This document shows, in pieces, positions 1 to 8,215 of a stretch of 64,000 nt of DNA. Source of the stretch: Candidatus Neomarinimicrobiota bacterium. Lineage in GTDB: Bacteria; Fidelibacterota; UBA8477; JABMPR01. Where the stretch lies: positions 39,641-103,640 of the forward strand of contig JADHUM010000004.1 in NCBI GenBank assembly GCA_016784545.1, given 5' to 3'. Within the stretch, counting starts at the first letter, position 1; each line of letters begins with the position of its first letter. The notes under the pieces were generated by a model that saw only the letters and a list, made by a program, of their open reading frames with translations, had not been told where the DNA came from and searched no databases. The translations under genes were made by a program, and so were the position numbers.

Positions 1-225
1 ATCCTTGGTCCCCTCCTCATCGGTGTGGTGGGTTTAACCATTAAGGGAACTCTCGGTCCATTAGCAAATACTCCAGAACAGCAGATGGCCATTGGTCAAA
101 TTGCGTCTCGATGGGGTATTGGATCTGTTGTATTGTTGTTTGTCATTGGAGCTATCCTCTTCAAATTTGTAGATGAGGAAGAAGGCAAACGAGAAGCTGC
201 CTATATTGAGAAACATTCAGAATAA
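1..225 (+). CDS. MFS transporter, C-terminal end (partial)
   Basis: The reading frame is open from base 1 with no start codon in the window, so only about the last 74 residues of a longer protein are seen. They begin with ILGPLLIG, continue with a glycine-rich hydrophobic segment (about residues 40-55 of the visible part) and end in a charged tail rich in Glu and Lys (KFVDEEEGKREAA). This matches the last transmembrane helices and cytoplasmic tail of major facilitator transporters, and most resembles the Atg22/UMF1-type group in which GPL-FG precedes the last two helices. The substrate cannot be told from this part. A clear intrinsic terminator follows 18 bases after the stop, so the gene ends its transcription unit. 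Confidence 0.6.
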   Translation: MLGPLLIGVVGLTIKGTLGPLANTPEQQMAIGQIASRWGIGSVVLLFVIGAILFKFVDEEEGKREAAYIEKHSE

Positions 226-242
226 GTACTCAAACATCTGAG

Positions 243-274
243 AAAAAGCCTCGGAACAATCCGAGGCTTTTTTT
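243..274 (+). terminator. Rho-independent terminator after the MFS gene
   Basis: A perfect 12-bp stem (AAAAAGCCTCGG / CCGAGGCTTTTT) with a six-base AACAAT loop is followed by a run of T. It sits 18 bases after the stop of the partial MFS gene and about 130 bases before the next start, so it separates the two transcription units. Confidence 0.9.
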
Positions 275-401
275 GTACTATCACGGCGAGAAACAGGCTT
301 AAAAAGTCTCAGAACCGGAATGTCCTGTTTCCAGACTCGTATCGATATTTATTTCTGTCCCGCTTGAAACGCTTATATTTGCGCCGAAAGGATTTAAGAA
401 C

Positions 402-710
402 ATGAAAATTCTAGAACTGATCCAACTTCCCGTCGGGGTTGCTATTCGCTGGGATGATGGGGATGAAGCACTGATAGATTATCGCAAACTCAGAGATGCC
501 TGTCCCTGTGCAAATTGCTCAGGTGAAAGTGATCTCTTTGGACATAAGACCTTTGGCCTGCCCATGCTGAAAACAGCAAACACCTATGAGCTGCAATCAT
601 TTCGTTGGGTAGGACACTATGCCATACAATTCACATGGGCAGATCGCCATGATTCCGGTATTTATACATTAAAACTTCTAAAGGCCTTGGGTGAACCTGA
701 TGAAGAATAA
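402..710 (+). CDS. DUF971 (GBBH-like N-terminal domain) protein
   Basis: A 102-residue protein covering essentially one DUF971 domain. The family pattern is visible: a W-DDGDE-L-DY stretch near residues 17-27, the CPCANC motif at about residues 34-39 and a hydrophobic WVGHYAI-F-W core near residues 69-80. In gamma-butyrobetaine hydroxylase the same domain precedes the catalytic part and binds zinc; free-standing bacterial copies are often next to or fused with Mrp/ApbC-type iron-sulfur carriers and their role is not settled. The ATG has an AAAGGA ribosome site 8 bases upstream. It is the first gene of a tight run of four and its end overlaps the next gene. Soluble and cytoplasmic. Confidence 0.85.
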   Translation: MKILELIQLPVGVAIRWDDGDEALIDYRKLRDACPCANCSGESDLFGHKTFGLPMLKTANTYELQSFRWVGHYAIQFTWADRHDSGIYTLKLLKALGEPDEE

Positions 711-951
711 CATAGCTGATCAATCTGATTCAAATTTTCTCCCCAGGATCATTGTTGCCGTCATGATCATCGGGTCTAGTATAGGTTTGTATAGTATTGC
801 CCTGGATTTATGGCAGGGAGAGATGATCTCAACTTTTGAACGCTTATTGGTCACAGGTTTTATTCTCGTGATTGTGGCAACCTTAATTTATGTCATTATT
901 CAGCGCATTGAGATGCGTAAAACTGAAAAATTCAGGAGAGAAAAATGGTAG
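700..951 (+). CDS. Small two-helix membrane protein, unknown function
   Basis: An 83-residue protein that I do not recognise. Two hydrophobic segments (about residues 16-37 and 49-70) suggest two membrane helices, followed by a basic tail (RIEMRKTEKFRREKW). The ATG at 700 overlaps the DUF971 gene by 11 bases, and a GTG at 691 in the same frame is an alternative start adding three residues. The last bases overlap the start of the YbjQ gene at 945. The overlaps on both sides argue that it is a real, translationally coupled gene even though the product is orphan. Confidence 0.7.
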   Translation: MKNNIADQSDSNFLPRIIVAVMIIGSSIGLYSIALDLWQGEMISTFERLLVTGFILVIVATLIYVIIQRIEMRKTEKFRREKW

Positions 952-1259
952 CATGGTATACAACAGAGACCGTTGCGGGGAAGCAAATATCCAAACATAT
1001 CGGCGTGGCAATGGGCAGTACCATCAGAGCTCGCAATATTGGTAGAGATATTATTGCCGGTCTGAGAACCCTGGTGGGTGGTGAAGTTCCAGAATATACG
1101 GAAATGATGGCTCATGCACGCAACCAAGCCATTGAACGCATGCTCCAAAAGGCCAATGAAATGGGAGCTGATGCTGTGGTTGGTGTACGTTTTTCAACTG
1201 CCATGATTATGCAGGGAACTGCTGAGGTCATGGCCTTTGGAACTGCTGTAAAATTTTAA
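945..1259 (+). CDS. YbjQ/UPF0145 family protein
   Basis: A 104-residue protein of full family length. Typical YbjQ features are seen: an N-terminal TTETVAGK strand, an IGVAMGSTIRARNIGRDI segment, a helix with EMMAHARNQAIERM, and a C-terminal MGADAVVGVRF strand followed by a small glycine-containing end. The family forms homopentamers and was once called a heavy-metal-binding domain; its cellular role is not established. The start lies inside the end of the preceding small membrane protein gene and an AGGAGAG site lies 6-12 bases upstream, so translation is probably coupled. The next gene starts 10 bases after its stop. Confidence 0.88.
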   Translation: MVAWYTTETVAGKQISKHIGVAMGSTIRARNIGRDIIAGLRTLVGGEVPEYTEMMAHARNQAIERMLQKANEMGADAVVGVRFSTAMIMQGTAEVMAFGTAVKF

Positions 1260-1269
1260 GCCGCCCATA

Positions 1270-1914
1270 TTGAAATCCAACTCACCTTCCGGAGAAATTG
1301 TAGGGACTATCACTGCAAAACGCCTGGATACCATCAAACGAGTGGTCAGTAACCGTCAGTTTGACTTAACCGTCATTCTCGAAAACATTCATGATCCCCA
1401 CAATGTAGCCGCTATTTTCAGATCTGCCGATGCTGTGGGGATTGATGAAGTTCAACTGCTCTATACAAAAGAGAGTTTCCCAGCACTCCACCCCAAGGTG
1501 ACAGCAGGAGGGGGGAAATGGGTCAAACAAAATAAATATCGGGATCCACAGAAATTGGCCACAGATTTAAAGCAAAGGGGTTTCAAAATTTATACAACCC
1601 ATCTTAGCGTAGATGCAGTTTCCATCCATGATATTGACTGGACTCAACCCTCGGCTGTGATTCTGGGCAATGAAAATCGCGGGGTATCTTCGGAAATGAC
1701 CAAACTCGCCGATGCCAACATAGTCATCCCCATGTTTGGCATGGTTGAAAGTTTAAATGTATCAGTGGCAACGGCAGTGGTTCTCTTTGAAGCATGTCGA
1801 CAACGAATTGCCAGTGGAAAATATCCCAATCCTGAGTCCAAGCCTGAACTCCTGGAGCAGATGACAGATGAATGGGTTAAAATAAATATTAACAAGCGAA
1901 TACGACGGAAGTAG
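1270..1914 (+). CDS. TrmH/SpoU-type tRNA or rRNA 2'-O-ribose methyltransferase
   Basis: A 214-residue SPOUT (trefoil-knot) methyltransferase that transfers a methyl group from S-adenosylmethionine to a ribose 2'-OH. The three SpoU motifs are present: motif 1 around residues 37-60 (ENIHDPHNVAAIFRSADAVG, with the Asn and Arg that act in catalysis), motif 2 near 130 (ILGNENRGVS) and motif 3 near 152-168 (IPMFGMVESLNVSVATA). Length and the basic C-terminus fit TrmH, which makes Gm18 in tRNA, better than the longer RlmB. The start is TTG, 10 bases after the YbjQ stop; no ATG fits before motif 1. The exact RNA target is inferred. Confidence 0.85.
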   Translation: MKSNSPSGEIVGTITAKRLDTIKRVVSNRQFDLTVILENIHDPHNVAAIFRSADAVGIDEVQLLYTKESFPALHPKVTAGGGKWVKQNKYRDPQKLATDLKQRGFKIYTTHLSVDAVSIHDIDWTQPSAVILGNENRGVSSEMTKLADANIVIPMFGMVESLNVSVATAVVLFEACRQRIASGKYPNPESKPELLEQMTDEWVKININKRIRRK

Positions 1915-2087
1915 GCTAAGGCTTGCCCCTGGGGATATATCCAATTTCATCTTTTGCTACAGTTGACCTGAGCGGACACAGGAGACTGTCATGGATTCAT
2001 CAAAAAGAAGGTTTGTTGTTGGCACAGAGATAGGTATGTTGTCAATCTCATTAGCGTTCATCCGAAACCCAGGTAAGGAATTCAGTT

Positions 2088-3065
2088 TTGATAGACATAT
2101 TTAGATCGCTCCAAAAACGAACCTATCTATTGCTTCTCATCCTGGTGAGTTTTGCTTCCCTGCAAGCCATTCCCCCAGAAGCGAATGGTATGATGACAGA
2201 AATGGGTGCCATTGCCTATATCAACGAATCAGATGGGAAGGACGCGATTTATGTGAGGGATGCAGCATCTAGTAATGTCATTTTCACTTGTGCCTCTGGA
2301 AATGTAATCATTCTTACTCCCTCAGTTAGCTATGATGGGAAATACATAACCTTTGTGGTGGATAATGGCCGCAATCAGAAGACGATACACATTTTAGGAC
2401 CCATTCAAAAGCTCGATAATAAATGGCAGGCCCATGACCTTGAGGTGATGACAGTAAGAGGGGGAGCATGGCCAGTATTTAAGGATAATCAATCGGTATA
2501 CATGTCCATGCCTGAGCAGACTTCGATATCTAATGACGGCTCCTCGAATATCTACCGGATCAGTAGCGAGGAAATTATAAAAATTAGCGACAATCAAGGG
2601 GTATCGTCTCATATCTGGCCTCTCATCAATCCCACTGGCGACGCATTGATTTATCGCAATATACCACAAACTGATGATATGGGATACACCACTGAACCAG
2701 TTAAATCCGTAATTCTTAATCTGGAGTCTGGTAGTAGTGACAAGCATTTTGTGGATCAATTTGTCTATCTGGAACAATGGACAAGTCTTGGAGAAATACT
2801 TTTTTCATTCAGAGATAAAGATCAGAATGGGAATCGGATCTACGCCTTATACAATCCTGAATCCAGAAAGACCAGAGAGATTTATCGCTCTAAATCAAGA
2901 CAGGGTGCTTTAACCAGCGATTCCAAATTTCTGGCTACCATTCGCCCGGTCCCTGAGGGGAGTCCACAGTTTGATATTTTCGTGACGGATTTGATTTCCA
3001 AGACAGAAATTAATCTGACACAATCACCCAGACAGAGTGAAAGTCTCATCGGCTGGATCAGATAA
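2088..3065 (+). CDS. Exported TolB-like beta-propeller protein
   Basis: A 325-residue protein with an N-terminal basic region and a hydrophobic segment (about residues 12-27) ending in SLQA, a probable Sec signal or lipoprotein-less signal peptide. The mature part has repeated strands of the PD40/WD40-like type (SYDGKYITFVVD, LINPTGDALIYRN, TSDSKFLATIRP), as in the C-terminal propeller of TolB, so a periplasmic six-bladed propeller is likely. No catalytic motif is visible and a ligand cannot be named. The TTG start is preceded by AAGGAA at a good distance. It stands alone: 170 bases after TrmH, and 220 AT-rich bases before the lysine-degradation operon. Confidence 0.6.
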   Translation: MIDIFRSLQKRTYLLLLILVSFASLQAIPPEANGMMTEMGAIAYINESDGKDAIYVRDAASSNVIFTCASGNVIILTPSVSYDGKYITFVVDNGRNQKTIHILGPIQKLDNKWQAHDLEVMTVRGGAWPVFKDNQSVYMSMPEQTSISNDGSSNIYRISSEEIIKISDNQGVSSHIWPLINPTGDALIYRNIPQTDDMGYTTEPVKSVILNLESGSSDKHFVDQFVYLEQWTSLGEILFSFRDKDQNGNRIYALYNPESRKTREIYRSKSRQGALTSDSKFLATIRPVPEGSPQFDIFVTDLISKTEINLTQSPRQSESLIGWIR

Positions 3066-3091
3066 CTCAAATCAGTCTTCATTTATGTCGG

Positions 3092-3129
3092 TAAATATTT
3101 AATAAATAATGATTTAGTTTAAATATTTA
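3092..3129. promoter_or_regulatory. Paired palindrome upstream of the saccharopine operon
   Basis: The ten-base palindrome TAAATATTTA occurs twice without mismatch (3092-3101 and 3120-3129), 28 bases apart centre to centre, in the AT-rich gap before the lysine-degradation genes. Two equal palindromes on about the same helix face are what a dimeric or tetrameric regulator site looks like. Short AT-only palindromes also arise by chance in AT-rich DNA, so this is a candidate only. Confidence 0.3.
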
Positions 3130-3286
3130 TTGAGAGATAATCTGCAATAAATTTTTGATAAAATTGATCCTAATTTCTTAGTCTAATCCCCACTTTTTAC
3201 AGCATAAACCTTGAGTCGCAAGCACCCTAAACTATATTGCAGAGCTTCATTTCATTTGGACTCATAAAGATAGGGAAATTGCGCTG

Positions 3287-4585
3287 ATGGCTGTTAAGAT
3301 TGGAATCATAGCTGAGCACAAACCAGGGGAAGGTCGAATACCTCTCACCCCTGTGCAAATCTCACAATTACTCAAGGATCATCCTGACCTTGCTATCACA
3401 GTAATGCCCTCTGAACAGAGGATATTTCGGGATGAGGAATTTCTAACATCAGATATCCCCATGTCCCAGGATTTGGCAGATGCAAATCTGGTTATGGCGG
3501 TAAAAGAAATTGATGTGAAAGATATTCGTAGCAACCAAGCCTATCTTTATTTCTCACATACTATAAAGGGGCAAGATTATAACATGCCCATGCTGCAGCA
3601 CATCCTTGATACTGGTGCAACCCTGCTGGACTATGAACTCATTCGAGATGACAGCGACCGTCGACTGGTATTTTTTGGTCGTCATGCGGGATTAGCTGGG
3701 ATGGTGAATACCCTCTGGGCCTATGGACAACGTCTGAAGGTATTGGGGACTTCAAGTCCTTTTCTTCAGATCAAGCAGGCTCAAGATTATGCCAATCTTG
3801 AAGAGATCAACCTTTCACTTCAAATTTTAGGATCAGAAATAAGTCGCTGGATGGCAGACAAACCTGCACTTGTAATCGGTGTGACCGGTTATGGCAATGT
3901 CTCTGGTGGTGCACAGGAAATCCTGGCCAATCTACCCGTGCATGAAATGAGTGCTGAGGAACTGCTTGCCGCAGATTTGGATGCATTTCATGGACAGCTC
4001 ATCAAAGTTGTCTTTAAAGAACAGGACATGTTTGAACCCATTGATTCCAAAACTGAATTTGAACTTCAGGATTACTTCGATCATCCTGAAAAATATCAGG
4101 CAAAATTTCAACCATACTTAAAAAAAATGAATATGCTGGTAAATTGCATTTACTGGGATACCCCATATCCGAGACTTGTCACACTTGATGATATTAAAGC
4201 CCATTATGAGTCCCATAAAACCCTCATGGTCGTGGGTGATATTACCTGCGATATTGATGGAGCTATTCAATTCAATACAGGTTCCACCCTGAGTCCAGAT
4301 CCAGTCTATATTCATGATATTCACACAGGTGAAAAAATAATGGGTTTTGAAGGTGAGGGACCTGTGGTGATGGCAGTGGACAATTTGCCTACAGAATTGC
4401 CCCGTGAAGCCTCTGAAGCCTTTGGTGAAGCACTTATCCCTTTTGTGTATGCAATGGGTGTATGTGACTACTCCAAGCCCTTTGAAAGCCTTAATCTTCC
4501 ACCCCCAGTGAAAAGAGCTGTGATTGCTCATGCTGGAAAATTGACCCCTGACTATGAAATGTTGAAAAAATATTTAAAGGCCTAA
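3287..4585 (+). CDS. Lysine-ketoglutarate reductase (saccharopine-forming)
   Basis: A 432-residue protein of the alanine dehydrogenase / pyridine nucleotide transhydrogenase fold. The N-terminus (IGIIAEHKPGEGRIPLTP) has the usual substrate-binding signature with Arg17, and the FGRHAGLAGMVNTLWAYGQR segment around residue 125-145 is typical of the lysine-2-oxoglutarate reductase half of eukaryotic AASS and of LYS1-type enzymes. A Rossmann motif (GVTGYGNVSGG) follows near residue 198. The enzyme condenses lysine with 2-oxoglutarate and reduces the adduct to saccharopine using NADPH. The saccharopine dehydrogenase gene follows after 9 bases, so the two halves that are fused in animals and plants are here separate neighbours. 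Cytoplasmic. Direction (degradation rather than synthesis) is inferred from the third gene of the operon. Confidence 0.85.
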   Translation: MAVKIGIIAEHKPGEGRIPLTPVQISQLLKDHPDLAITVMPSEQRIFRDEEFLTSDIPMSQDLADANLVMAVKEIDVKDIRSNQAYLYFSHTIKGQDYNMPMLQHILDTGATLLDYELIRDDSDRRLVFFGRHAGLAGMVNTLWAYGQRLKVLGTSSPFLQIKQAQDYANLEEINLSLQILGSEISRWMADKPALVIGVTGYGNVSGGAQEILANLPVHEMSAEELLAADLDAFHGQLIKVVFKEQDMFEPIDSKTEFELQDYFDHPEKYQAKFQPYLKKMNMLVNCIYWDTPYPRLVTLDDIKAHYESHKTLMVVGDITCDIDGAIQFNTGSTLSPDPVYIHDIHTGEKIMGFEGEGPVVMAVDNLPTELPREASEAFGEALIPFVYAMGVCDYSKPFESLNLPPPVKRAVIAHAGKLTPDYEMLKKYLKA

Positions 4586-4594
4586 CTGAACTCG

Positions 4595-5911
4595 ATGAGC
4601 AAACACGTACTTATTCTGGGGGCTGGGCTTGTATCTCAGCCAATTATTGATTACTTATTTAAGAAAACAGATTTCTTTCTTACTGTAGCCGATATCATTG
4701 AAGAAAATGCTGCTCAAGCCATTGATAATCACCCTAGAGGAAAATCAGCTGGGCTGGATGTCAATAATGAGGATACTCTGGGCCAGTTAGTAGCAGAATC
4801 GGACCTGGTTGTATCACTTTTGCCATACGCACTTCATGGCATTGTAGCCAAGCATTGTCTTAAAGCTGACAAACATATGGTCAACGCATCGTATGTTTCG
4901 GAGGAAATGAAATCCTTTGATGCACAAGTTCGCGAAAAAAACCTGCTGTTCCTGTGTGAAATGGGACTGGATCCTGGTATTGACCACATGTCAGCCATGC
5001 AGATTATCCATTCCGTGCAGAAGCGGGGAGGGAAGATTGATGAATTCGTTTCTGTTTGTGGCGGTCTGCCTGCACCTGAAGCCAATACTAATCCCTTTGG
5101 ATACAAATTTTCATGGAGCCCCAAAGGTGTCCTCCTGGCAGGCAATAATCCTGCCCAGTACATCGACCATGGAACTTTGAAGAAAATCAGTGCCAAGGAC
5201 TTGTTCAATTCAACAGCTCCCATGGAAATTGATGGACAAAATTTTGAAGCATACCCAAATCGAGACTCCACTGCCTATGAGGAGATTTATGGGCTGGAGG
5301 GAATTGATCTGCTTATGCGCGGGACCTTACGCTATGCAGGCTGGCATAAACTGGTCCTGGCCTTGAAGGCATTAAACCTGTTGACAGAGACATCCGTCCC
5401 AGCAGAGACAAGTAGTTATGCTGGAATGCTGGCGATGGTAAGTGGTTTAGATGAATCTAAACTCCGGTCAGCGGTTGCTTCTAAACTTGAGATGACAGAG
5501 GATGATAAGACAATCAAAGCACTAGATTGGTTGGGGCTTTTCGATACGAAGCATGTTGATTTTCCAGCAACCACATCAATTGATATACTCGCTGATCTCA
5601 TGAATCAAAAAATGGCCTATGAATCTGGTGAAAGAGACATGATAGCCCTCCAGCACAGATTTAAAGTAACTTTTCCTGATCATCGTGAGGAAATAATATC
5701 AACCCTGTTTGATTATGGGATTCCCAATGGGAATAGCTCCATGGCCCGTACCGTATCATTGCCTCTAGCCATTGCAGCCAGGCTCATTCTTGAAGGAAAG
5801 ATTAACCTGACAGGCGTGCAAATTCCAGTTGATCCCATCATTTACGAACCCGTTCTTTTGGAATTAAAATCTCTGGGTATTGAATTCTCAGAGGAGATTG
5901 TCAGAAGCTAG
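4595..5911 (+). CDS. Saccharopine dehydrogenase (glutamate-forming)
   Basis: A 438-residue saccharopine dehydrogenase of the LYS9/AASS C-terminal type. The N-terminal Rossmann motif is GAGLVSQP (residues 9-16), the acidic end of beta-2 is VADI, and the substrate domain carries the family signature CEMGLDPGIDHMSA (about residues 124-137). It oxidises saccharopine with NAD to glutamate and 2-aminoadipate 6-semialdehyde. The full length matches the eukaryotic SDH domain. It lies between the reductase (9-base gap) and the ALDH7-type dehydrogenase (60-base gap) that removes its product, which supports a catabolic role. Homospermidine-synthase-like or spermidine-related saccharopine dehydrogenases are an alternative for this fold, but the context argues against them. 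Confidence 0.88.
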   Translation: MSKHVLILGAGLVSQPIIDYLFKKTDFFLTVADIIEENAAQAIDNHPRGKSAGLDVNNEDTLGQLVAESDLVVSLLPYALHGIVAKHCLKADKHMVNASYVSEEMKSFDAQVREKNLLFLCEMGLDPGIDHMSAMQIIHSVQKRGGKIDEFVSVCGGLPAPEANTNPFGYKFSWSPKGVLLAGNNPAQYIDHGTLKKISAKDLFNSTAPMEIDGQNFEAYPNRDSTAYEEIYGLEGIDLLMRGTLRYAGWHKLVLALKALNLLTETSVPAETSSYAGMLAMVSGLDESKLRSAVASKLEMTEDDKTIKALDWLGLFDTKHVDFPATTSIDILADLMNQKMAYESGERDMIALQHRFKVTFPDHREEIISTLFDYGIPNGNSSMARTVSLPLAIAARLILEGKINLTGVQIPVDPIIYEPVLLELKSLGIEFSEEIVRS

Positions 5912-5971
5912 ACCGAATGAATAACAGGACATTAAACTTTATAAAATTAATAGATAAGTAAAGAGGTAATT

Positions 5972-7492
5972 ATGGATTTCTTAAAAGAATTAGGAATTGA
6001 AGAATTTAACGCTGGTGCCTGTGTAGGAGCCGGTGAATGGTTGGCGACTGGCGGGGACGATGTCCTCAAATCTCGCAACCCAGCCACTGGTGAAGTTATT
6101 GCCAATGTGTATCAGTGCACGGAAGAAGCCTATGAGCAGGTTGTTGCTCAAGCCGATGAAGCCTTTAAGGAATGGCGCCAGGTTCCAGCCCCAGTTCGTG
6201 GAGAATTGGTCCGCTTGATGGGTGTGGCTCTGAGAGAGAAAAAAGATGCACTGGGTAGCCTGGTTTCCCTCGAGATGGGAAAGATAAAGCAGGAGGGTGA
6301 CGGTGAAGTTCAGGAAATGATCGACATTGCCGATTTTGCAGTTGGACAGTCCCGCATGCTATATGGCAGCACCATGCACTCCGAGCGTTTTCAGCACAGA
6401 ATGTATGATCAGTATCATCCGCTGGGCGTGGTTGGAGTCATTTCAGCTTTTAATTTTCCAGTCGCTGTTTGGGCCTGGAACTCATTCCTGGCAGCCATTG
6501 CTGGTGATACCACTATCTGGAAACCATCATCAACTGCCCCGCTATGTGGTATCGCAGTGCAGAATATCTGTAACAAGGTTTTGACTGACAATGGTTACAA
6601 AGGAATCTTTAATCTGGTGATTGGTCGCGGTTCTGTTATTGGTGAGCGTCTCATCAATGATAAACGTATTCCGCTTGTATCCTTCACAGGATCCACTCCC
6701 ATGGGTCGTCATGTGGGTGAAGTGGTTGCAAAACGTTTTGGCAGTACCATTCTTGAATTAGGTGGTAATAATGCCATCATCATTGATGATACAGCCAATC
6801 AGGATATGGCTATCATGGCTACTGTTTTTGGTGCTGTGGGAACTGCTGGACAGCGCTGTACTTCCACACGCCGAATCATCATCCAGGAAGAGATCATGGA
6901 ACCCTTTGTTGACAAGCTGGTGAAGGCCTACAAACAAGTCCGTATAGGCGATCCACTGGTTGAAGGAACCCTTATGGGACCTCTGGTGAATGCAGCTGCT
7001 GTAGAAGACTATGAGCATGCTATTGGTGAAATCAAGAAGGCTGGTGGAAGAATTCTTGCCGGTGGCAACGCATTGAAAGACAGAGCAGGATATTTTGTTG
7101 AGCCTACCATAGTATTGGGAGAAAACCATTGGGAAATTATCCAGACGGAGACTTTTGCACCCATCCTGTATATCATTCCATTCAAAACCATTGATGAAGC
7201 TATTGAGTTGCACAATGCCGTCCCACAGGGACTTTCTTCAGCTATGTTCACCATGAATATGCAACATGCAGAACGATTCCTATCCCACACTGGTTCTGAT
7301 TGTGGAATTGCCAATATCAATATTGGTACCTCAGGTGCAGAAATTGGTGGAGCCTTTGGTGGTGAAAAGGAAACTGGCGGTGGCCGTGAATCAGGTTCAG
7401 ACGCCTGGAAAGCCTATATGCGTCGTCAGACCAATACCATTAATTGGAGTAAGGACCTACCGCTGGCTCAGGGTATTTCCTTCGATCTATAG
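5972..7492 (+). CDS. Aminoadipate-semialdehyde dehydrogenase (ALDH7 type)
   Basis: A 506-residue NAD-dependent aldehyde dehydrogenase. ALDH7 (antiquitin) hallmarks are visible: [11 protein letters not shown] around residue 161-171 (catalytic Asn), [10 protein letters not shown] near 262-271 (general base Glu) and GQRCTSTRR near 293-301 (catalytic Cys). The N-terminus with [11 protein letters not shown] and the C-terminal [24 protein letters not shown] are also ALDH7-like. It oxidises 2-aminoadipate 6-semialdehyde (in equilibrium with piperideine-6-carboxylate) to 2-aminoadipate, completing the saccharopine pathway. An AGAGGT site lies before the ATG. It is the last gene of the operon. The aminoadipate aminotransferase and later steps are not in the window. 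Confidence 0.9.
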   Translation: MDFLKELGIEEFNAGACVGAGEWLATGGDDVLKSRNPATGEVIANVYQCTEEAYEQVVAQADEAFKEWRQVPAPVRGELVRLMGVALREKKDALGSLVSLEMGKIKQEGDGEVQEMIDIADFAVGQSRMLYGSTMHSERFQHRMYDQYHPLGVVGVISAFNFPVAVWAWNSFLAAIAGDTTIWKPSSTAPLCGIAVQNICNKVLTDNGYKGIFNLVIGRGSVIGERLINDKRIPLVSFTGSTPMGRHVGEVVAKRFGSTILELGGNNAIIIDDTANQDMAIMATVFGAVGTAGQRCTSTRRIIIQEEIMEPFVDKLVKAYKQVRIGDPLVEGTLMGPLVNAAAVEDYEHAIGEIKKAGGRILAGGNALKDRAGYFVEPTIVLGENHWEIIQTETFAPILYIIPFKTIDEAIELHNAVPQGLSSAMFTMNMQHAERFLSHTGSDCGIANINIGTSGAEIGGAFGGEKETGGGRESGSDAWKAYMRRQTNTINWSKDLPLAQGISFDL

Positions 7493-7504
7493 AACTGGAT
7501 TATT

Positions 7505-7528
7505 AGCGGGGCTTTTTTAAGTCCCGCT
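7505..7528. other. Inverted repeat between ALDH7 gene and rsmI
   Basis: AGCGGGGC and GTCCCGCT pair over 8 bp (one G-T) around the loop TTTTTTAA. The T-run is inside the loop and no T-run follows the stem, so this is not a standard intrinsic terminator. It starts 12 bases after the ALDH7 stop and ends 9 bases before the rsmI ATG, and could slow or cover initiation there. Confidence 0.4.
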
Positions 7529-7537
7529 GAATCATTT

Positions 7538-8215
7538 ATGCCTGCTGGAAAAATATATATTGTCTCTACACCCATCGGTAATCTCGGTGATTTTACTTTT
7601 AGAGCCGTTGATGTCTTAAAGTCGGTTCAGCTTATTGCTGCGGAAGACACACGGGTTTCAGGGGTCTTACTGAAGCACTATGAGATAAAGACCCCCATGT
7701 TGCCCTATCATGACCACAATAAAGAACAGGCAACCCCTGGTCTTTTGAGGAAAGTGGAAGGGGGCGATGATATCGCTCTCATCACTGATGCTGGGACACC
7801 CCTGGTCAGTGATCCTGGATTCTTTCTGGTGCGAGCTGCCATTGCTCAAAATATTGAGGTGATCCCCATTCCAGGTGCTTCGGCTATGCTGGCTGCTCTT
7901 GTAGCCGCCGGGCTTCCCTCAGATCGATTTACCTTTGAAGGGTTTCTGCCCAGGAAAAAGGGGCGTCAAACCCGGTTTAAAATGCTGGCTGAAGATCCCA
8001 GAACCATCATCCTGTATGAATCACCTCACCGTGTTGGCAAGACACTCAAGGATATTGGAGAGCATATGGGCGACAGGCAGGTTGTTATCGGCAGGGAAAT
8101 AACAAAAAAATTTGAAGAATTCATTCGTGGTTCAGTCTCAGAGATCAGGGAACAGTTGGACACGCGTAGCATTAAAGGTGAAGTAGTAATTATGATTGGA
8201 GGGAACAAGGCGTGA
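7538..8215 (+). CDS. rsmI: 16S rRNA (cytidine1402-2'-O)-methyltransferase
   Basis: A 225-residue tetrapyrrole-methylase-fold enzyme with the usual RsmI landmarks: YIVSTPIGNLGDFTFRA at the N-terminus, LIAAEDTRVSG near residues 32-42, ALITDAGTPLVSDPG near 80-95, PIPGASAMLAALVAAGLP near 112-129 and the FEGFLPRKKGRQ segment with a following ESPHRV. It methylates the ribose of C1402 in 16S rRNA at the ribosomal P site, together with RsmH. The length is slightly below that of the E. coli enzyme because the C-terminal extension is short. It starts a four-gene chain in which each stop overlaps the next start by 4 bases. Confidence 0.92.
   Translation: MPAGKIYIVSTPIGNLGDFTFRAVDVLKSVQLIAAEDTRVSGVLLKHYEIKTPMLPYHDHNKEQATPGLLRKVEGGDDIALITDAGTPLVSDPGFFLVRAAIAQNIEVIPIPGASAMLAALVAAGLPSDRFTFEGFLPRKKGRQTRFKMLAEDPRTIILYESPHRVGKTLKDIGEHMGDRQVVIGREITKKFEEFIRGSVSEIREQLDTRSIKGEVVIMIGGNKA

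Noticed and set aside
1991-2104. Short ORF of 37 codons between trmH and the propeller gene
   Set aside because: No recognisable product, no good ribosome site, and it overlaps the start of the next gene. Most likely chance.
3066-3286. Lysine riboswitch before the saccharopine operon
   Set aside because: The region is AT-rich and lacks the conserved helices and GC-rich junctions of the lysine riboswitch; that riboswitch also normally controls biosynthesis or uptake, not breakdown.
7505-7528. Hairpin as intrinsic terminator after the ALDH7 gene
   Set aside because: The T-run lies in the loop and not after the stem, so it does not have the form of a rho-independent terminator. Kept only as an inverted repeat.
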